Origin: Rikenellaceae bacterium | GTDB taxonomy: Bacteria > Bacteroidota > Bacteroidia > Bacteroidales > Rikenellaceae | Reading direction: 5' to 3' | DNA: 50,006 nucleotides | Assembly (NCBI GenBank): GCA_031256675.1 | Contig: JAIRQC010000126.1 | Coordinates: 1-50,006 of the forward strand | In this document: piece by piece, positions 8,672-16,210 of the stretch | Layout of the letters: the number at the start of each line of letters is the position of its first letter | Position numbering within the stretch: position 1 is the first letter of the stretch | The notes under the pieces: model-generated | Database searches by the model: none | Told to the model about the DNA's origin: nothing | The model's input: the letters and a program-made list of their open reading frames with translations, nothing else | Made by a program: the position numbers and the translations under genes

Positions 8672-9043
8672 TCAGAACGGCAGGTCGTCGACCTCCTCTT
8701 TCGCCGCAGGCGGCAGCGGCTCGTCGCCGACCGCGAACGGAGGCAGATCGGCAGGCGGAACACTCTGACTATCTGCTGTTTTGCGCGAAACCCTCCACGC
8801 CCGTACCTCCGTATACCAGCGGCCGTTATACTCCTTCGACTCGACATTGGCCGAAACCGTAACCGTCTCACCCTCTTTCAGATTCGCCGAATCCTGGGCC
8901 CTGTCTCCCCAGAATGACACGCACAACTTCCGGCTAAACTCCCCGGGCAGCTCCAAAATCACCTCCTGCTTGACCCACTCTCCTCTTGCACTGCTCCCCT
9001 TCACTTGCGGCAAAACTCTGTAAATCAACCCTTCAAAGTCCAT
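8672..9043 (-). CDS. DUF3127 protein with SSB-like C-terminal tail
   Basis: The 123-residue cytoplasmic product has an OB-fold-like first part: VKQEVILELPGEFSRKLCVSFWGDRA, then GETVTVSANVESKEYNGRWYTEVRAW in separate strands. This is the DUF3127 pattern. A Pro-rich linker leads to the C-terminus VDDLPF, almost the DDIPF tip by which single-strand-binding proteins recruit repair and replication enzymes. It is therefore probably a nucleic-acid-binding protein that uses the SSB docking route; this is inference. It is the first gene of a five-gene operon and lies behind a long leader. Confidence 0.8.
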   Translation of the reverse strand: MDFEGLIYRVLPQVKGSSARGEWVKQEVILELPGEFSRKLCVSFWGDRAQDSANLKEGETVTVSANVESKEYNGRWYTEVRAWRVSRKTADSQSVPPADLPPFAVGDEPLPPAAKEEVDDLPF

Positions 9044-9338
9044 TTCTATTGTTTTTTAATATTCTTTCTTTCGAGAAATAGCTCCAAGTTATGACATTTA
9101 TGCCCTTACCGGAGTTTGCGGGGAAATACACCTGTAATACAGAGATTTACCCCGTAGTTTTTTGTTCGCACATGTGACTGCGAGCCCGAACCCTATTCTT
9201 TACCATGATGCGGCCCGTAGATAGTAAGTGTCACTAATACAGGTTGTTCCTGCGTCGAGTAAAGCCCGACTAAACGCCGGCGCTACCCGAATCTACCCGT
9301 AATCCCGTTCCACCCGCCTTGATCCTTGCTTTCGAGTG
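9044..9338 (-). promoter_or_regulatory. Long 5' leader of the DUF3127 operon, possibly structured RNA
   Basis: Transcription from the promoter at 9339-9346 would give a leader of roughly 290 nt before the DUF3127 ATG. Read on the minus strand it holds several potential hairpins: GTCGGG/CTCGAC around CTTTA, CAGG-AACAA-CCTG, GTTCG...CGAAC, and near 9115-9160 a CGGGG(T)AAAT/ATTTCCCCG stem with an inner CTGT-ATT-ACAG. I compared it with remembered tmRNA, SRP, RNase P and THF-riboswitch motifs and found no match. It may be a cis-regulatory RNA or an independent small RNA. Confidence 0.4.
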
Positions 9339-9346
9339 CAAAGATA
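9339..9346 (-). promoter_or_regulatory. Bacteroidetes -7 element for the DUF3127-prfC operon
   Basis: TATCTTTG on the minus strand matches the Bacteroidetes consensus TAnnTTTG exactly. A TTTG lies 23 nt upstream, slightly further than the usual 19-21 nt. No other gene on this strand lies between it and the DUF3127 start. Confidence 0.6.
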
Positions 9347-9724
9347 GGGAAGTTTCGATAACCGGCGCACAAACATGAACAAAAAAAACGTTACAGGAGC
9401 GTCAATCTCGCCTCGGATCTCTTCTATATTTTATTTTTTGGCTCAAAATACGGACAAAATAATTATATTTTAATCGGTTAATATTTAGGCGATAATGATT
9501 TTATTACATTTAAGTTTCGGCGGTTTATGGGGTTGTATGGTTGTTCGGGAGGATATTTTAGCGAGTATTCCTGTTCCGAATGCACCAAAGGGTTCAGGGC
9601 GCATAAACTGTCATATCCGCCTTCAACGCTGTTATGGCCTCTGTTTAGTTGCTATTTTTATGGTTTATGCAAGCATTTATGCGAAAAAAAGCAAAAAAGA
9701 TTTAGCCCGTGGAAATTGGTTTCC

Positions 9725-9745
9725 AGGCAAAACCCTGTTTTGCCT
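9725..9745. terminator. Hairpin at the 3' end of the IS110 remnant
   Basis: AGGCAAAA (9725-9732) pairs perfectly with TTTTGCCT (9738-9745) around CCCTG. It sits just after the transposase stop at 9754 on the minus strand. The rest of 9347-9753 is noncoding as far as I can see; short frames there are not convincing. Confidence 0.5.
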
Positions 9746-9753
9746 GTTTTAGC

Positions 9754-10308
9754 CTATTGCATATAAGGCTTGTCGTGTTTGATGACGGCAAACATCCTTG
9801 CGACTAACTTTGCCCGCAAGGCGTTGATAACAACAAGCATCTTGTTTTTGCCCTCAGCGACTTTGCGGTCGTAATATTCGCGAAATTCGCTGCTCTTTTT
9901 GGTAAGGACAGAAACGGCTGTCATGTGCAGCAGCCGTTTCATGTCCCTGTTCGCACGGTGGGAAACCTTATTCTTACTCCGGATGCTGTCTCCGGAGGTA
10001 TAGCGAAACGGGGCGATACCTGCGTGGCAGTTGAAACTTCGCGGATTGTCGAACTTCGTAAACGCCTCGGTTTCGATGATCATCGCCAGTGCGACAACCT
10101 TACCCACTCCGGGGATTGAGGTAAAAAGCTCTATTTGCAGGGTGAGTTGGTCGGAGCTGAGACAGGCCACGAACAACTTTCGTTTGACGGTTTCAACTAA
10201 CTGCTCCATTGGCAGATCTCCGACATTCTGGTGTCGATCGTTGCTGTCTCTGCGCCAATTAGCAGCGACGACGACCACGCCGATGATGAAGATCTTTTTG
10301 TTCTTCAT
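9754..10308 (-). pseudogene. Truncated IS110-family transposase
   Basis: Residues from about 60 onward match the C-terminal domain of IS110/IS116/IS902 transposases: IPGVGKVVALAM (helix-hairpin-helix-like), NCHAGIAPFRYTSGDS with the Ser region, SHRANRDMKRLLHM and KNKMLVVINALRAKLVARMF. The N-terminal DEDD/RuvC-like domain is missing. Instead the frame begins with an unrelated MKNKKIFIIGVVVVAAN segment that overlaps the stop of another broken frame (ATGA at 10305-10308). The piece is therefore an insertion relic fused to the start of a different gene and cannot transpose by itself. Confidence 0.8.
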
Positions 10309-10568
10309 TTGTCAGATAATTGTTGTTTTTCACGGCAGGCTTCTTTTTTGGCGAGCTGTAAAGCGGATGCCGCAATCAGTAGTCGCTGCGTCTGTTTCAT
10401 AATTCGTGCCATAATCTGCGAAGATTTGCCGAGCGATGACAGGATCCCGTTCAGTTTGCCTGTGTCAAACAGGTAGACACCAACGGCAACGAGCGTTACC
10501 GTATTGCCTATGCCGAATAAACCTTTCGAACGGCGGGACGAATACCGGTGACGACGGTAGGTTTTCTT
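10305..10568 (-). pseudogene. Small ORF remnant, possibly phage-derived
   Basis: An open stretch of 88 codons on the minus strand begins directly after a stop at 10569-10571 and has no good start codon. It reads KKTYRRHRYSSRRSKGLFGI, then a hydrophobic segment (NTVTLVAVGVYLFDTGK), then a basic helical tail ending KEACREKQQLSDK. A basic Arg/Tyr-rich head followed by one membrane segment resembles small proteins in Bacteroidetes phage clusters, but I cannot name the family. Its stop overlaps the ATG of the MKNKK segment, a typical operon junction, so two neighbouring genes were truncated here. Confidence 0.4.
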
Positions 10569-10569
10569 T

Positions 10570-11815
10570 TAAAAAAACTCTGGTGGGGTCGGTATTGCCG
10601 CCGACAACAACAGGGGCGGCAGCGGGCAGCTATACGGAATAAACGTAGACCAGTCAGCGAAACAGATAGGTATGCTCGAAATATCCGATACGCTCATCCC
10701 TTTGGCGTATCTTAGTTAATACATAAAGAAAAGGGAACGTGATTTTCGTATGTATTCGTATTTGCAGACAGGCAGTTGCTGTGAGGTTCTGGATAATGGA
10801 GTGTATTGTCCGGAATGTCGATGGTGAAGTTTGGGCAGCCTTTTTTGCCCTGAAATCTATTTTTTCTCAGCAACCACTCGCAAGGATGGCCGCAGTATGT
10901 ATGGCAGACATCGCGCCAACTATTCGCAAACTTTCCAAAGTCAAAAATAAATGCTTGTTCTCAATACCACTCGTGCAAAACTCGTGCACCGGATGGTTGC
11001 AGTTGTAAAGCATGACAAGCCGGTTAATAATTAAACAACTGCCGGCAAACAATTCTTAACTTGTTTGTGGTTTTAATATTAGAATGTCACGTTCTGCAAA
11101 AATTATTTTCAGACAATCGGCGGTTTACATAGATTTTTAACCTTGCCAAAGCACAATCTGCAAAAAAACACGGATAATAAGTGTTTTATGCTAGCTAACA
11201 ATGCATTAATTCGACAAATATATTCCCTCTCCCTATCATTTTAAGGCGCATTTCCGCATCATTTTTGCCGCTTTCTATAAAAAAATACTTTCGAAAATCA
11301 CAGCTCCTATCCATCCTCAGGTCGATAACCAATGAAACTCCGTACGGCGAGGTTCGCGACCGTTTCTTCTCTTCGCTGGCCAGTTATGCACGGCTGAGAG
11401 ATGACTTGTACTGATAAGTATGAACCTGGAACGCAAGGATAAGTTGTCGTCGGTGTTATCGGTCTGCGACGCGATGAGTGAGTATGTTGATCTGATTAGT
11501 TTTAATCAGTATTTTGACTGATTGAGTATCAATATAGCCACACACTATCAATAATTGAATCGAATGTCCCAAACCGGAATATCGCCGTGGGTGCTCAAAG
11601 ACTTCCGCTCGTCGCACCGTCTGCTGCCCAACATTCAAGATGGATTCAATCGAAAAAGCTAATCTCCGACAATTTTAGTTTTGTCATGCAGGCGTGGCTT
11701 TTGGTGACTTTTAGTCGGTCAAAAATTACAAGAAGAACCGCTACATTGCCGGATATAAGAATGCAGCACCAATAGGCAGAGACATATAAAAAGCCTTAGC
11801 CCGCAGTTTCTGTAA
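10570..11815. other. Gene-poor region with fragments of degraded plus-strand genes
   Basis: No intact gene was found in 1.2 kb. Several plus-strand pieces read like real protein ends: SITNETPYGEVRDRFFSSLA... ending RLRDDLY at about 11412; a 33-codon frame starting MNLERKDKLSSVLSVCDAM at 11420; MSQTGISPWVLKDFRSSHRL starting near 11564; and NYKKNRYIAGYKNAAPIGRD ending near 11788. Stops and frame changes separate them. A 7-bp inverted repeat GATACGC/GCGTATC lies at 10687-10711. The families are not recognised. Confidence 0.45.
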
Positions 11816-11817
11816 AA

Positions 11818-11850
11818 AAGAAAGCGCGCCTTTTGGTGCGCGCGTTCTTT
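11818..11850. terminator. Terminator after the DPP III gene
   Basis: GCGCGC (11824-11829) pairs with GCGCGC (11838-11843), with flanking GAA/TTC pairing, around an 8-nt loop. On the minus strand the stem is followed by a T-rich run, as expected for termination of the gene ending at 11866; the plus strand also has TTCTTTTT. Confidence 0.75.
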
Positions 11851-11865
11851 TTGTTTATGTAGCGG

Positions 11866-13920
11866 TCAGTTTTTTGATGGCAGGAACGAGTAGTTTTTGG
11901 AGTATTCGAGCATCTGGCCGATGTAGTCGGTGGGATACTCGACGAGGATGTCGACGATCTCGCCGCTCTCCATCACCGGCTTGTAGACCGGATTGATGAA
12001 TCCGGCGTAGGGCTCGATGTTCAGACGCGCGTAACGATCCAGCACCTCGCGGTGCAACGTCGGGTCGATTTTGACGGCGTATGTCTCGATCAAATGTCTG
12101 GCCGCGTCGAAATCGCCTTCGGACTTGATGCGCTGAACCTCGCGCAGCAACTCGCCGAACAGTGCACGGAGCTTGTCGAAATCGTTGACGACGATGTAGG
12201 TCTTGCCGTCGCGGACAGCTTTTTCTATCACGTTGTCGGCCTGCCCCCGCTCGTAACACCACTCGGCGATGAGCTTGCGGTTGCGCATGTGGGCCTCCTC
12301 AACGTCCTTGCCGAACCTGATGCGGCAGAACTGGGTCATCATGCCGTTCATGACGTAAGAGGAGTACTCGGTCTTGTATACGTCCTCCGACGGGACGACG
12401 CCGAGCTCCATCATCTTCGGGTCGGCAATGTAGTAGAGGCCGAACAGGTCGGCGCGCGCCTCTTCGATGGTCGAACCGTAGTTTTTGAGCTCGCCGCCCT
12501 TTTTGCCAAGGGCCATCTTGCCGCTGCCGTGGCCGAGACACTCGTGCAGGTCGGTGTGGAGGTTGCCGGCCAGCTGGCCGTACTGCTCCTTGCGCTTGAT
12601 ATCTTCGGGACGCAGGATGAACTCCTCGTTGAAGCCGTTACCCCTGGCCGCCTCGTCGTAGGCGTGGGTTATGTTCTGTATTGTCACCGACTTCGAGCCG
12701 TATTCCTTGCGAATCCAGTCGGCGTTGGGCAGGTTGATGCCGATCGGGGTTGCCGGATAGCAGTCGCCGCCGAGTATGGCCGCCGTGATTACCTTTGCCG
12801 ACACCCCTTTGACCTTCTCTTTTTTGTATTTGGCGTCGATCGGCGAGTTGTCCTCGAACCATTGTGCCGCCTCGCTGATGATCTCGGTGCGGCGCGTGGC
12901 CTCCTCGTCCTTGATGTTGACCATCGCCTCCCACGACGCCTTGTGGCCGAGCGGGTCGCCGTAATCCTCGATGAAACCGTTGACGAAGTCTACGCGCGAG
13001 ACGGTATCCTTGACCCACAGGACGTTATACTGGTCGAACCGGCGCAGGTCGCCCGAACGGTAGTAGGCGATCAGCGAGTTCAGTATGGCTTTTTGCTGGC
13101 TGTTGCCCGCTTCGGAGGCCTTTGTGAGCCAGTAGACGATCTTGTCGATGGCCGCCCCGTAGAGGCCGCCGCTCTTCCACGTGCGCTCGAAAATGCGTCC
13201 GTTCTCCTTGACCAGACGGCTGTTAAGGCCGTATGAGACGGGGGTCGGGTCGTTGTGGTCGATCATCTCGGCATAGAACGTCTCCGCCTCGTGCTGTGTC
13301 ACGCCGTCGTAATAGTTGCAGGCCGAGGAGAGCAGCATGTCGACCCCTGCCTTCTGGTTGAGGCGCGAGTGGAGGAACGCAGGGTCGAAGATCACCCTCT
13401 TGACCATCCTGACCAGCTCGCCCTGCGCGCCATAGTCGAGCGGCAGCATGTTGCTTGGGGTCAGCATGATAAGCGAGTCGAAATATTTTTCGCCGAATTC
13501 GGGCGCGAACTTGTCGTTCGAATAGTGGTGGTGCACCCCGTTGGCGAACCACACCTTTTTGAGATACTTCTCGAAGGCCCGCCACTGGGTGGAGTCGGCC
13601 TCTTTGTCCGTTTTGTGACCGTCGCGATTGGCCTCGTACATCGCTTCGAGCGTCCGGCGCACGGCCAGATTGTAGCGGCAATTCTGGTCGTAGATTACGT
13701 CGCGCCCGCTGAGCGCAGCCTGCGACAGATAGTAGAGATAAAGTTTGTCGCCGAGGCTCAGACGGTCGAACCCGTCGACGTTATAGCGCAGGATTTTGAC
13801 GTCGTCGAAGCGATCGACGATCCATCCGCCGCTGACTCCGCCCTTGTGGGAGTCGCATTTGCACGATGTCGTCATACTGAAAATGAGAGACATAAAGGCC
13901 AGATAGATGAAGTTTTTCAT
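11866..13920 (-). CDS. Dipeptidyl peptidase III (M49) lipoprotein
   Basis: M49 zinc peptidases remove dipeptides from the N-terminus of short peptides. The 684-residue product has the zinc motif HECLGH at residues 459-464, the variant reported for Bacteroides DPP III, and the third ligand region EEARADLFGLYY from 486. The start at 13920 was chosen over an in-frame ATG at 13974 because it gives a lipoprotein signal (MKNFIYLAFMSLIF...) with a candidate lipid Cys at residue 20; the lipobox TTSC is imperfect. It probably acts in the periplasm or outer membrane on peptide nutrients. It is a single-gene unit with its own promoter and terminator. Confidence 0.9.
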   Translation of the reverse strand: MKNFIYLAFMSLIFSMTTSCKCDSHKGGVSGGWIVDRFDDVKILRYNVDGFDRLSLGDKLYLYYLSQAALSGRDVIYDQNCRYNLAVRRTLEAMYEANRDGHKTDKEADSTQWRAFEKYLKKVWFANGVHHHYSNDKFAPEFGEKYFDSLIMLTPSNMLPLDYGAQGELVRMVKRVIFDPAFLHSRLNQKAGVDMLLSSACNYYDGVTQHEAETFYAEMIDHNDPTPVSYGLNSRLVKENGRIFERTWKSGGLYGAAIDKIVYWLTKASEAGNSQQKAILNSLIAYYRSGDLRRFDQYNVLWVKDTVSRVDFVNGFIEDYGDPLGHKASWEAMVNIKDEEATRRTEIISEAAQWFEDNSPIDAKYKKEKVKGVSAKVITAAILGGDCYPATPIGINLPNADWIRKEYGSKSVTIQNITHAYDEAARGNGFNEEFILRPEDIKRKEQYGQLAGNLHTDLHECLGHGSGKMALGKKGGELKNYGSTIEEARADLFGLYYIADPKMMELGVVPSEDVYKTEYSSYVMNGMMTQFCRIRFGKDVEEAHMRNRKLIAEWCYERGQADNVIEKAVRDGKTYIVVNDFDKLRALFGELLREVQRIKSEGDFDAARHLIETYAVKIDPTLHREVLDRYARLNIEPYAGFINPVYKPVMESGEIVDILVEYPTDYIGQMLEYSKNYSFLPSKN

Positions 13921-13944
13921 GTCTTTTGTGTTTTTACGATAACA

Positions 13945-13952
13945 CAAAGCTA
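13945..13952 (-). promoter_or_regulatory. -7 element for the DPP III gene
   Basis: TAGCTTTG on the minus strand matches TAnnTTTG and lies 24 bp before the chosen start at 13920, which also argues against the upstream ATG at 13974. No clear TTTG at -33 is seen. Confidence 0.6.
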
Positions 13953-14007
13953 AACAATTTTTCGCAACCGGCATAAAAATTTATATTATTTTTTCATATA
14001 TAGTTTC

Positions 14008-14015
14008 TACCTTTG
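14008..14015 (+). promoter_or_regulatory. -7 element for panC
   Basis: TACCTTTG matches TAnnTTTG and ends only 14 bp before the panC ATG at 14030, so the leader should be very short (about 8 nt, or about 17 nt if the ATG at 14039 is used). Confidence 0.6.
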
Positions 14016-14029
14016 CCCCCTGCAGAGAC

Positions 14030-14881
14030 ATGTCATGGATGAAAACAGCGAAATATTCGGTTGAGTTGAGGGATTTTCTGGCGGCGCGGGGCGCGGGGCT
14101 TACCGTCGGTTTCGTGCCGACGATGGGGGCTTTGCACCGTGGCCACCTGTCGCTGGCGGAGGCTGCGCGCAGGGAGTGCGACGTGGTGGTGGCGAGCATT
14201 TTTGTCAACCCCACGCAGTTCAACGACCCTGCCGACCTTGCGAGCTATCCCCGTATGCCCGAGCAGGACATGAAGCTGCTCGAAGGGGCGGGGGTCGACG
14301 TGGCGTTCGTGCCGTCGGTGGAGGAGATCTATCCGAAGCCAGACACGCGACAGTTCGACTTCGGGCCTTTGGCCAGGGTGATGGAGGGGGCCTCGCGGCC
14401 CGGCCATTTCAACGGCGTGGCGCAGGTGGTGAGCCGACTGTTCGACATTGTGCAGCCCGATCGCGCCTATTTCGGTGAGAAGGATTTTCAGCAAGTGGCC
14501 GTCGTCAGGGCCATGGTCGGGCAGTTGGGCTACAAGGTCGAGATCGTCTCCTGTCCCACTGTCCGCGAGGCGGACGGGCTGGCCATGAGCTCGCGCAATC
14601 TGCTGCTCGACAAGGCACATCGCGCCGCCGCACCTTATATATATATGGCGTTGCAGAAAGGCGTCGAGTTGGGCCGTAGCCTCTCGCCGGCAGAGGTGCG
14701 CAGCCATGTCGTGCAGGCCATAGACGCCACGGGACTGCTGCGAACGATATATTTCAACATCGTCGACACGCTCACGTTGCAGGAGGTCGAGCGGTGGGAC
14801 GATCACAGGGCCATCCGGGGCTGCGTGGCGGTGCAGGCAGGGGCTGTACGGTTAATAGATAACATCGCGTTCAGGAGTTGA
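14030..14881 (+). CDS. panC: Pantoate-beta-alanine ligase (pantothenate synthetase)
   Basis: It joins pantoate and beta-alanine with ATP to give pantothenate. The 283-residue product shows PTMGALHRGHLSL, carrying the HxGH nucleotide motif (about residues 30-42), VNPTQFNDPADLASYPR, the PGHFNGVAQVV segment, YFGEKDFQQ and the KMSKS-like AMSSRN. The length is normal. A second in-frame Met at 14039 (MKTAKYSVELRDF) may be the true start given the short leader. The next gene, panD, supplies its beta-alanine substrate. Confidence 0.95.
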   Translation: MSWMKTAKYSVELRDFLAARGAGLTVGFVPTMGALHRGHLSLAEAARRECDVVVASIFVNPTQFNDPADLASYPRMPEQDMKLLEGAGVDVAFVPSVEEIYPKPDTRQFDFGPLARVMEGASRPGHFNGVAQVVSRLFDIVQPDRAYFGEKDFQQVAVVRAMVGQLGYKVEIVSCPTVREADGLAMSSRNLLLDKAHRAAAPYIYMALQKGVELGRSLSPAEVRSHVVQAIDATGLLRTIYFNIVDTLTLQEVERWDDHRAIRGCVAVQAGAVRLIDNIAFRS

Positions 14882-15005
14882 TCGAATTTTCGGGCAGCAG
14901 TTATTTGAACGCTGTTTTGACCCCGCTTCCGAGGCGCATGGTGGCGTCAAGTAACGGGAGAGCGGAGCAAAGAGAGGCAAAAGAAAGATTTTAATCAACG
15001 TCCAA

Positions 15006-15359
15006 ATGAATATAGAGGTACTCAAATCCAAGATACACCGCGTGACCCTCACGGGGGCCGATCTCGACTATGTGGGCAGCATCGCCATCGACGAGGAGCT
15101 GATGGAGGCGGCGAACCTCATTGAGGGAGAGAAGGTGCAGGTGCTCAACGTCAACAACGGCGAGCGGCTCGACACATACGTCATTCGCGGCGAACGCGGT
15201 TCGGGCGCCATATGCCTCAACGGCCCAGCTGCCCGCAAGGCGGTGGTGGGCGACGTGGTGATCATCGTCTCCTACGCCACGATGGAGTTCGACGAAGCCC
15301 GCAATTTCACCCCGTGGGTCATATTTCCCGACACGCTGACCAACAGGCTCGTCAAGTAG
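15006..15359 (+). CDS. panD: Aspartate 1-decarboxylase proenzyme
   Basis: PanD makes beta-alanine from aspartate using a pyruvoyl group formed by self-cleavage. The 117-residue product has the cleavage site Gly24-Ser25 in DYVGSIAID, Lys9 in the SKIHR motif and NGPAARKA later, all standard. It lies 124 bp after panC; the gap has no obvious terminator, so the genes are probably co-transcribed and yqaA follows after 18 bp. Confidence 0.96.
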   Translation: MNIEVLKSKIHRVTLTGADLDYVGSIAIDEELMEAANLIEGEKVQVLNVNNGERLDTYVIRGERGSGAICLNGPAARKAVVGDVVIIVSYATMEFDEARNFTPWVIFPDTLTNRLVK

Positions 15360-15377
15360 GACTGCTCGCGCAAAGAC

Positions 15378-15842
15378 ATGGCCGACTGGCTTATCAACCT
15401 GGGTTACTGGGGACTGTTCGTCGGGTCGTTCGTCGCCTCGACGCTTGTCCCGTTCAGTTCGGACGTGCTGTTGATCGGGATCCTCGCCCTGGGCGGCAAT
15501 CCGTGGACGTCGCTCGTCGTGGCCACCGCCGGCAACTGGCTTGGCGGCATGAGTTCATACGCCATCGGATGGCTGGGTAAGTGGAGCAGGATCGAGCGGT
15601 GGCTGCATATCTCCGAAGAGAAACTCCTCGCCCAGAAGCGGCGCATCGACCGCTGGGGCGTGCTGCTCGCATTTTTCGCATGGCTGCCCGTGGTGGGCGA
15701 CATTTTCGCCGTCGGGTTGGGGTTCTATCGCATCAGGCCCGTCTCTTCCGCCATATTCATGTTCGTCGGACGGTTCGTCCGCTTTCTGGCCTGGACGCTG
15801 CTCTATCTGAGATGGGGCGAAACGATCACAGGCCTGTTTTAG
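15378..15842 (+). CDS. YqaA-family (DedA/VTT) membrane protein
   Basis: The 154-residue integral membrane product has about four hydrophobic segments: GYWGLFVGSFVASTLVPFSSD, ILALGGNPWTSLVVATAGNW, WGVLLAFFAWLPVVGDIFAV and VGRFVRFLAWTLLYL in order. The glycine-rich GNWLGGMSSYAIGWLG and the WLPVVGD motif are typical of the short YqaA branch of the SNARE-associated/DedA family, thought to act in lipid translocation or membrane homeostasis. The exact role is unknown. It is the last gene of the panC-panD unit. Confidence 0.82.
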   Translation: MADWLINLGYWGLFVGSFVASTLVPFSSDVLLIGILALGGNPWTSLVVATAGNWLGGMSSYAIGWLGKWSRIERWLHISEEKLLAQKRRIDRWGVLLAFFAWLPVVGDIFAVGLGFYRIRPVSSAIFMFVGRFVRFLAWTLLYLRWGETITGLF

Positions 15843-15861
15843 CCAAGGGCAGGAAACAGCG

Positions 15862-16190
15862 ACTTTCAGCGTGAGCGGGGTAGGGGGGCTGCTTTCAGAC
15901 GCGAAGCAACGAAAGCGCGGGGCGCGGCTTTCAGCGGGGCGCGGGGACGTTTTTGCGCGGGCGCGAAGCAGCGAAAACGCGGGGACGACTTTTTGCGTGA
16001 AGTTGAGAACAACGCCCTTTAAGTCAGGGTGCGCGAGCAATGCATTTCAGCGTGAGCAGGGTAGGGGGGCTGCTTGCGGACGCGAAGCAGCGAAAACGCG
16101 GGGCTGTGAGCAACGCTTTTCAGTGCGGCGCGCGGACGACTTTTTGCACGGGTACGAAGCAGTGAAAGCGCGGCGGGCGGCTTCCAGTTG
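15862..16190. repeat. GC-rich imperfect repeat cluster
   Basis: Four copies of a core close to GCGAAGCAGCGAAAACGCGGGG lie near 15899-15922, 15961-15984, 16080-16103 and 16153-16172. Two copies are preceded by a longer shared segment beginning TTTCAGCGTGAGC and containing GGGTAGGGGGGCTGCTT. ACGACTTTTTGC also recurs. The cluster fills the gap between the converging yqaA and glucosaminidase genes. No gene is evident in it. Confidence 0.75.
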
Positions 16191-16210
16191 CGGGGCAGGG
16201 GGCGCGGGGG

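Noticed and set aside
8662-8871. 70-residue upstream extension of the YbbR-like protein
   Set aside because: It overlaps the DUF3127 gene, is Arg-rich, and would bury the membrane anchor.
9044-9338. tmRNA, SRP RNA, RNase P RNA or THF riboswitch
   Set aside because: I compared the leader with the core motifs I remember for each and found no match; kept only as an unknown leader.
9495-9766. Two short plus-strand frames of 79-85 codons
   Set aside because: Composition and overlap in different frames show no protein-like pattern; no start context or family.
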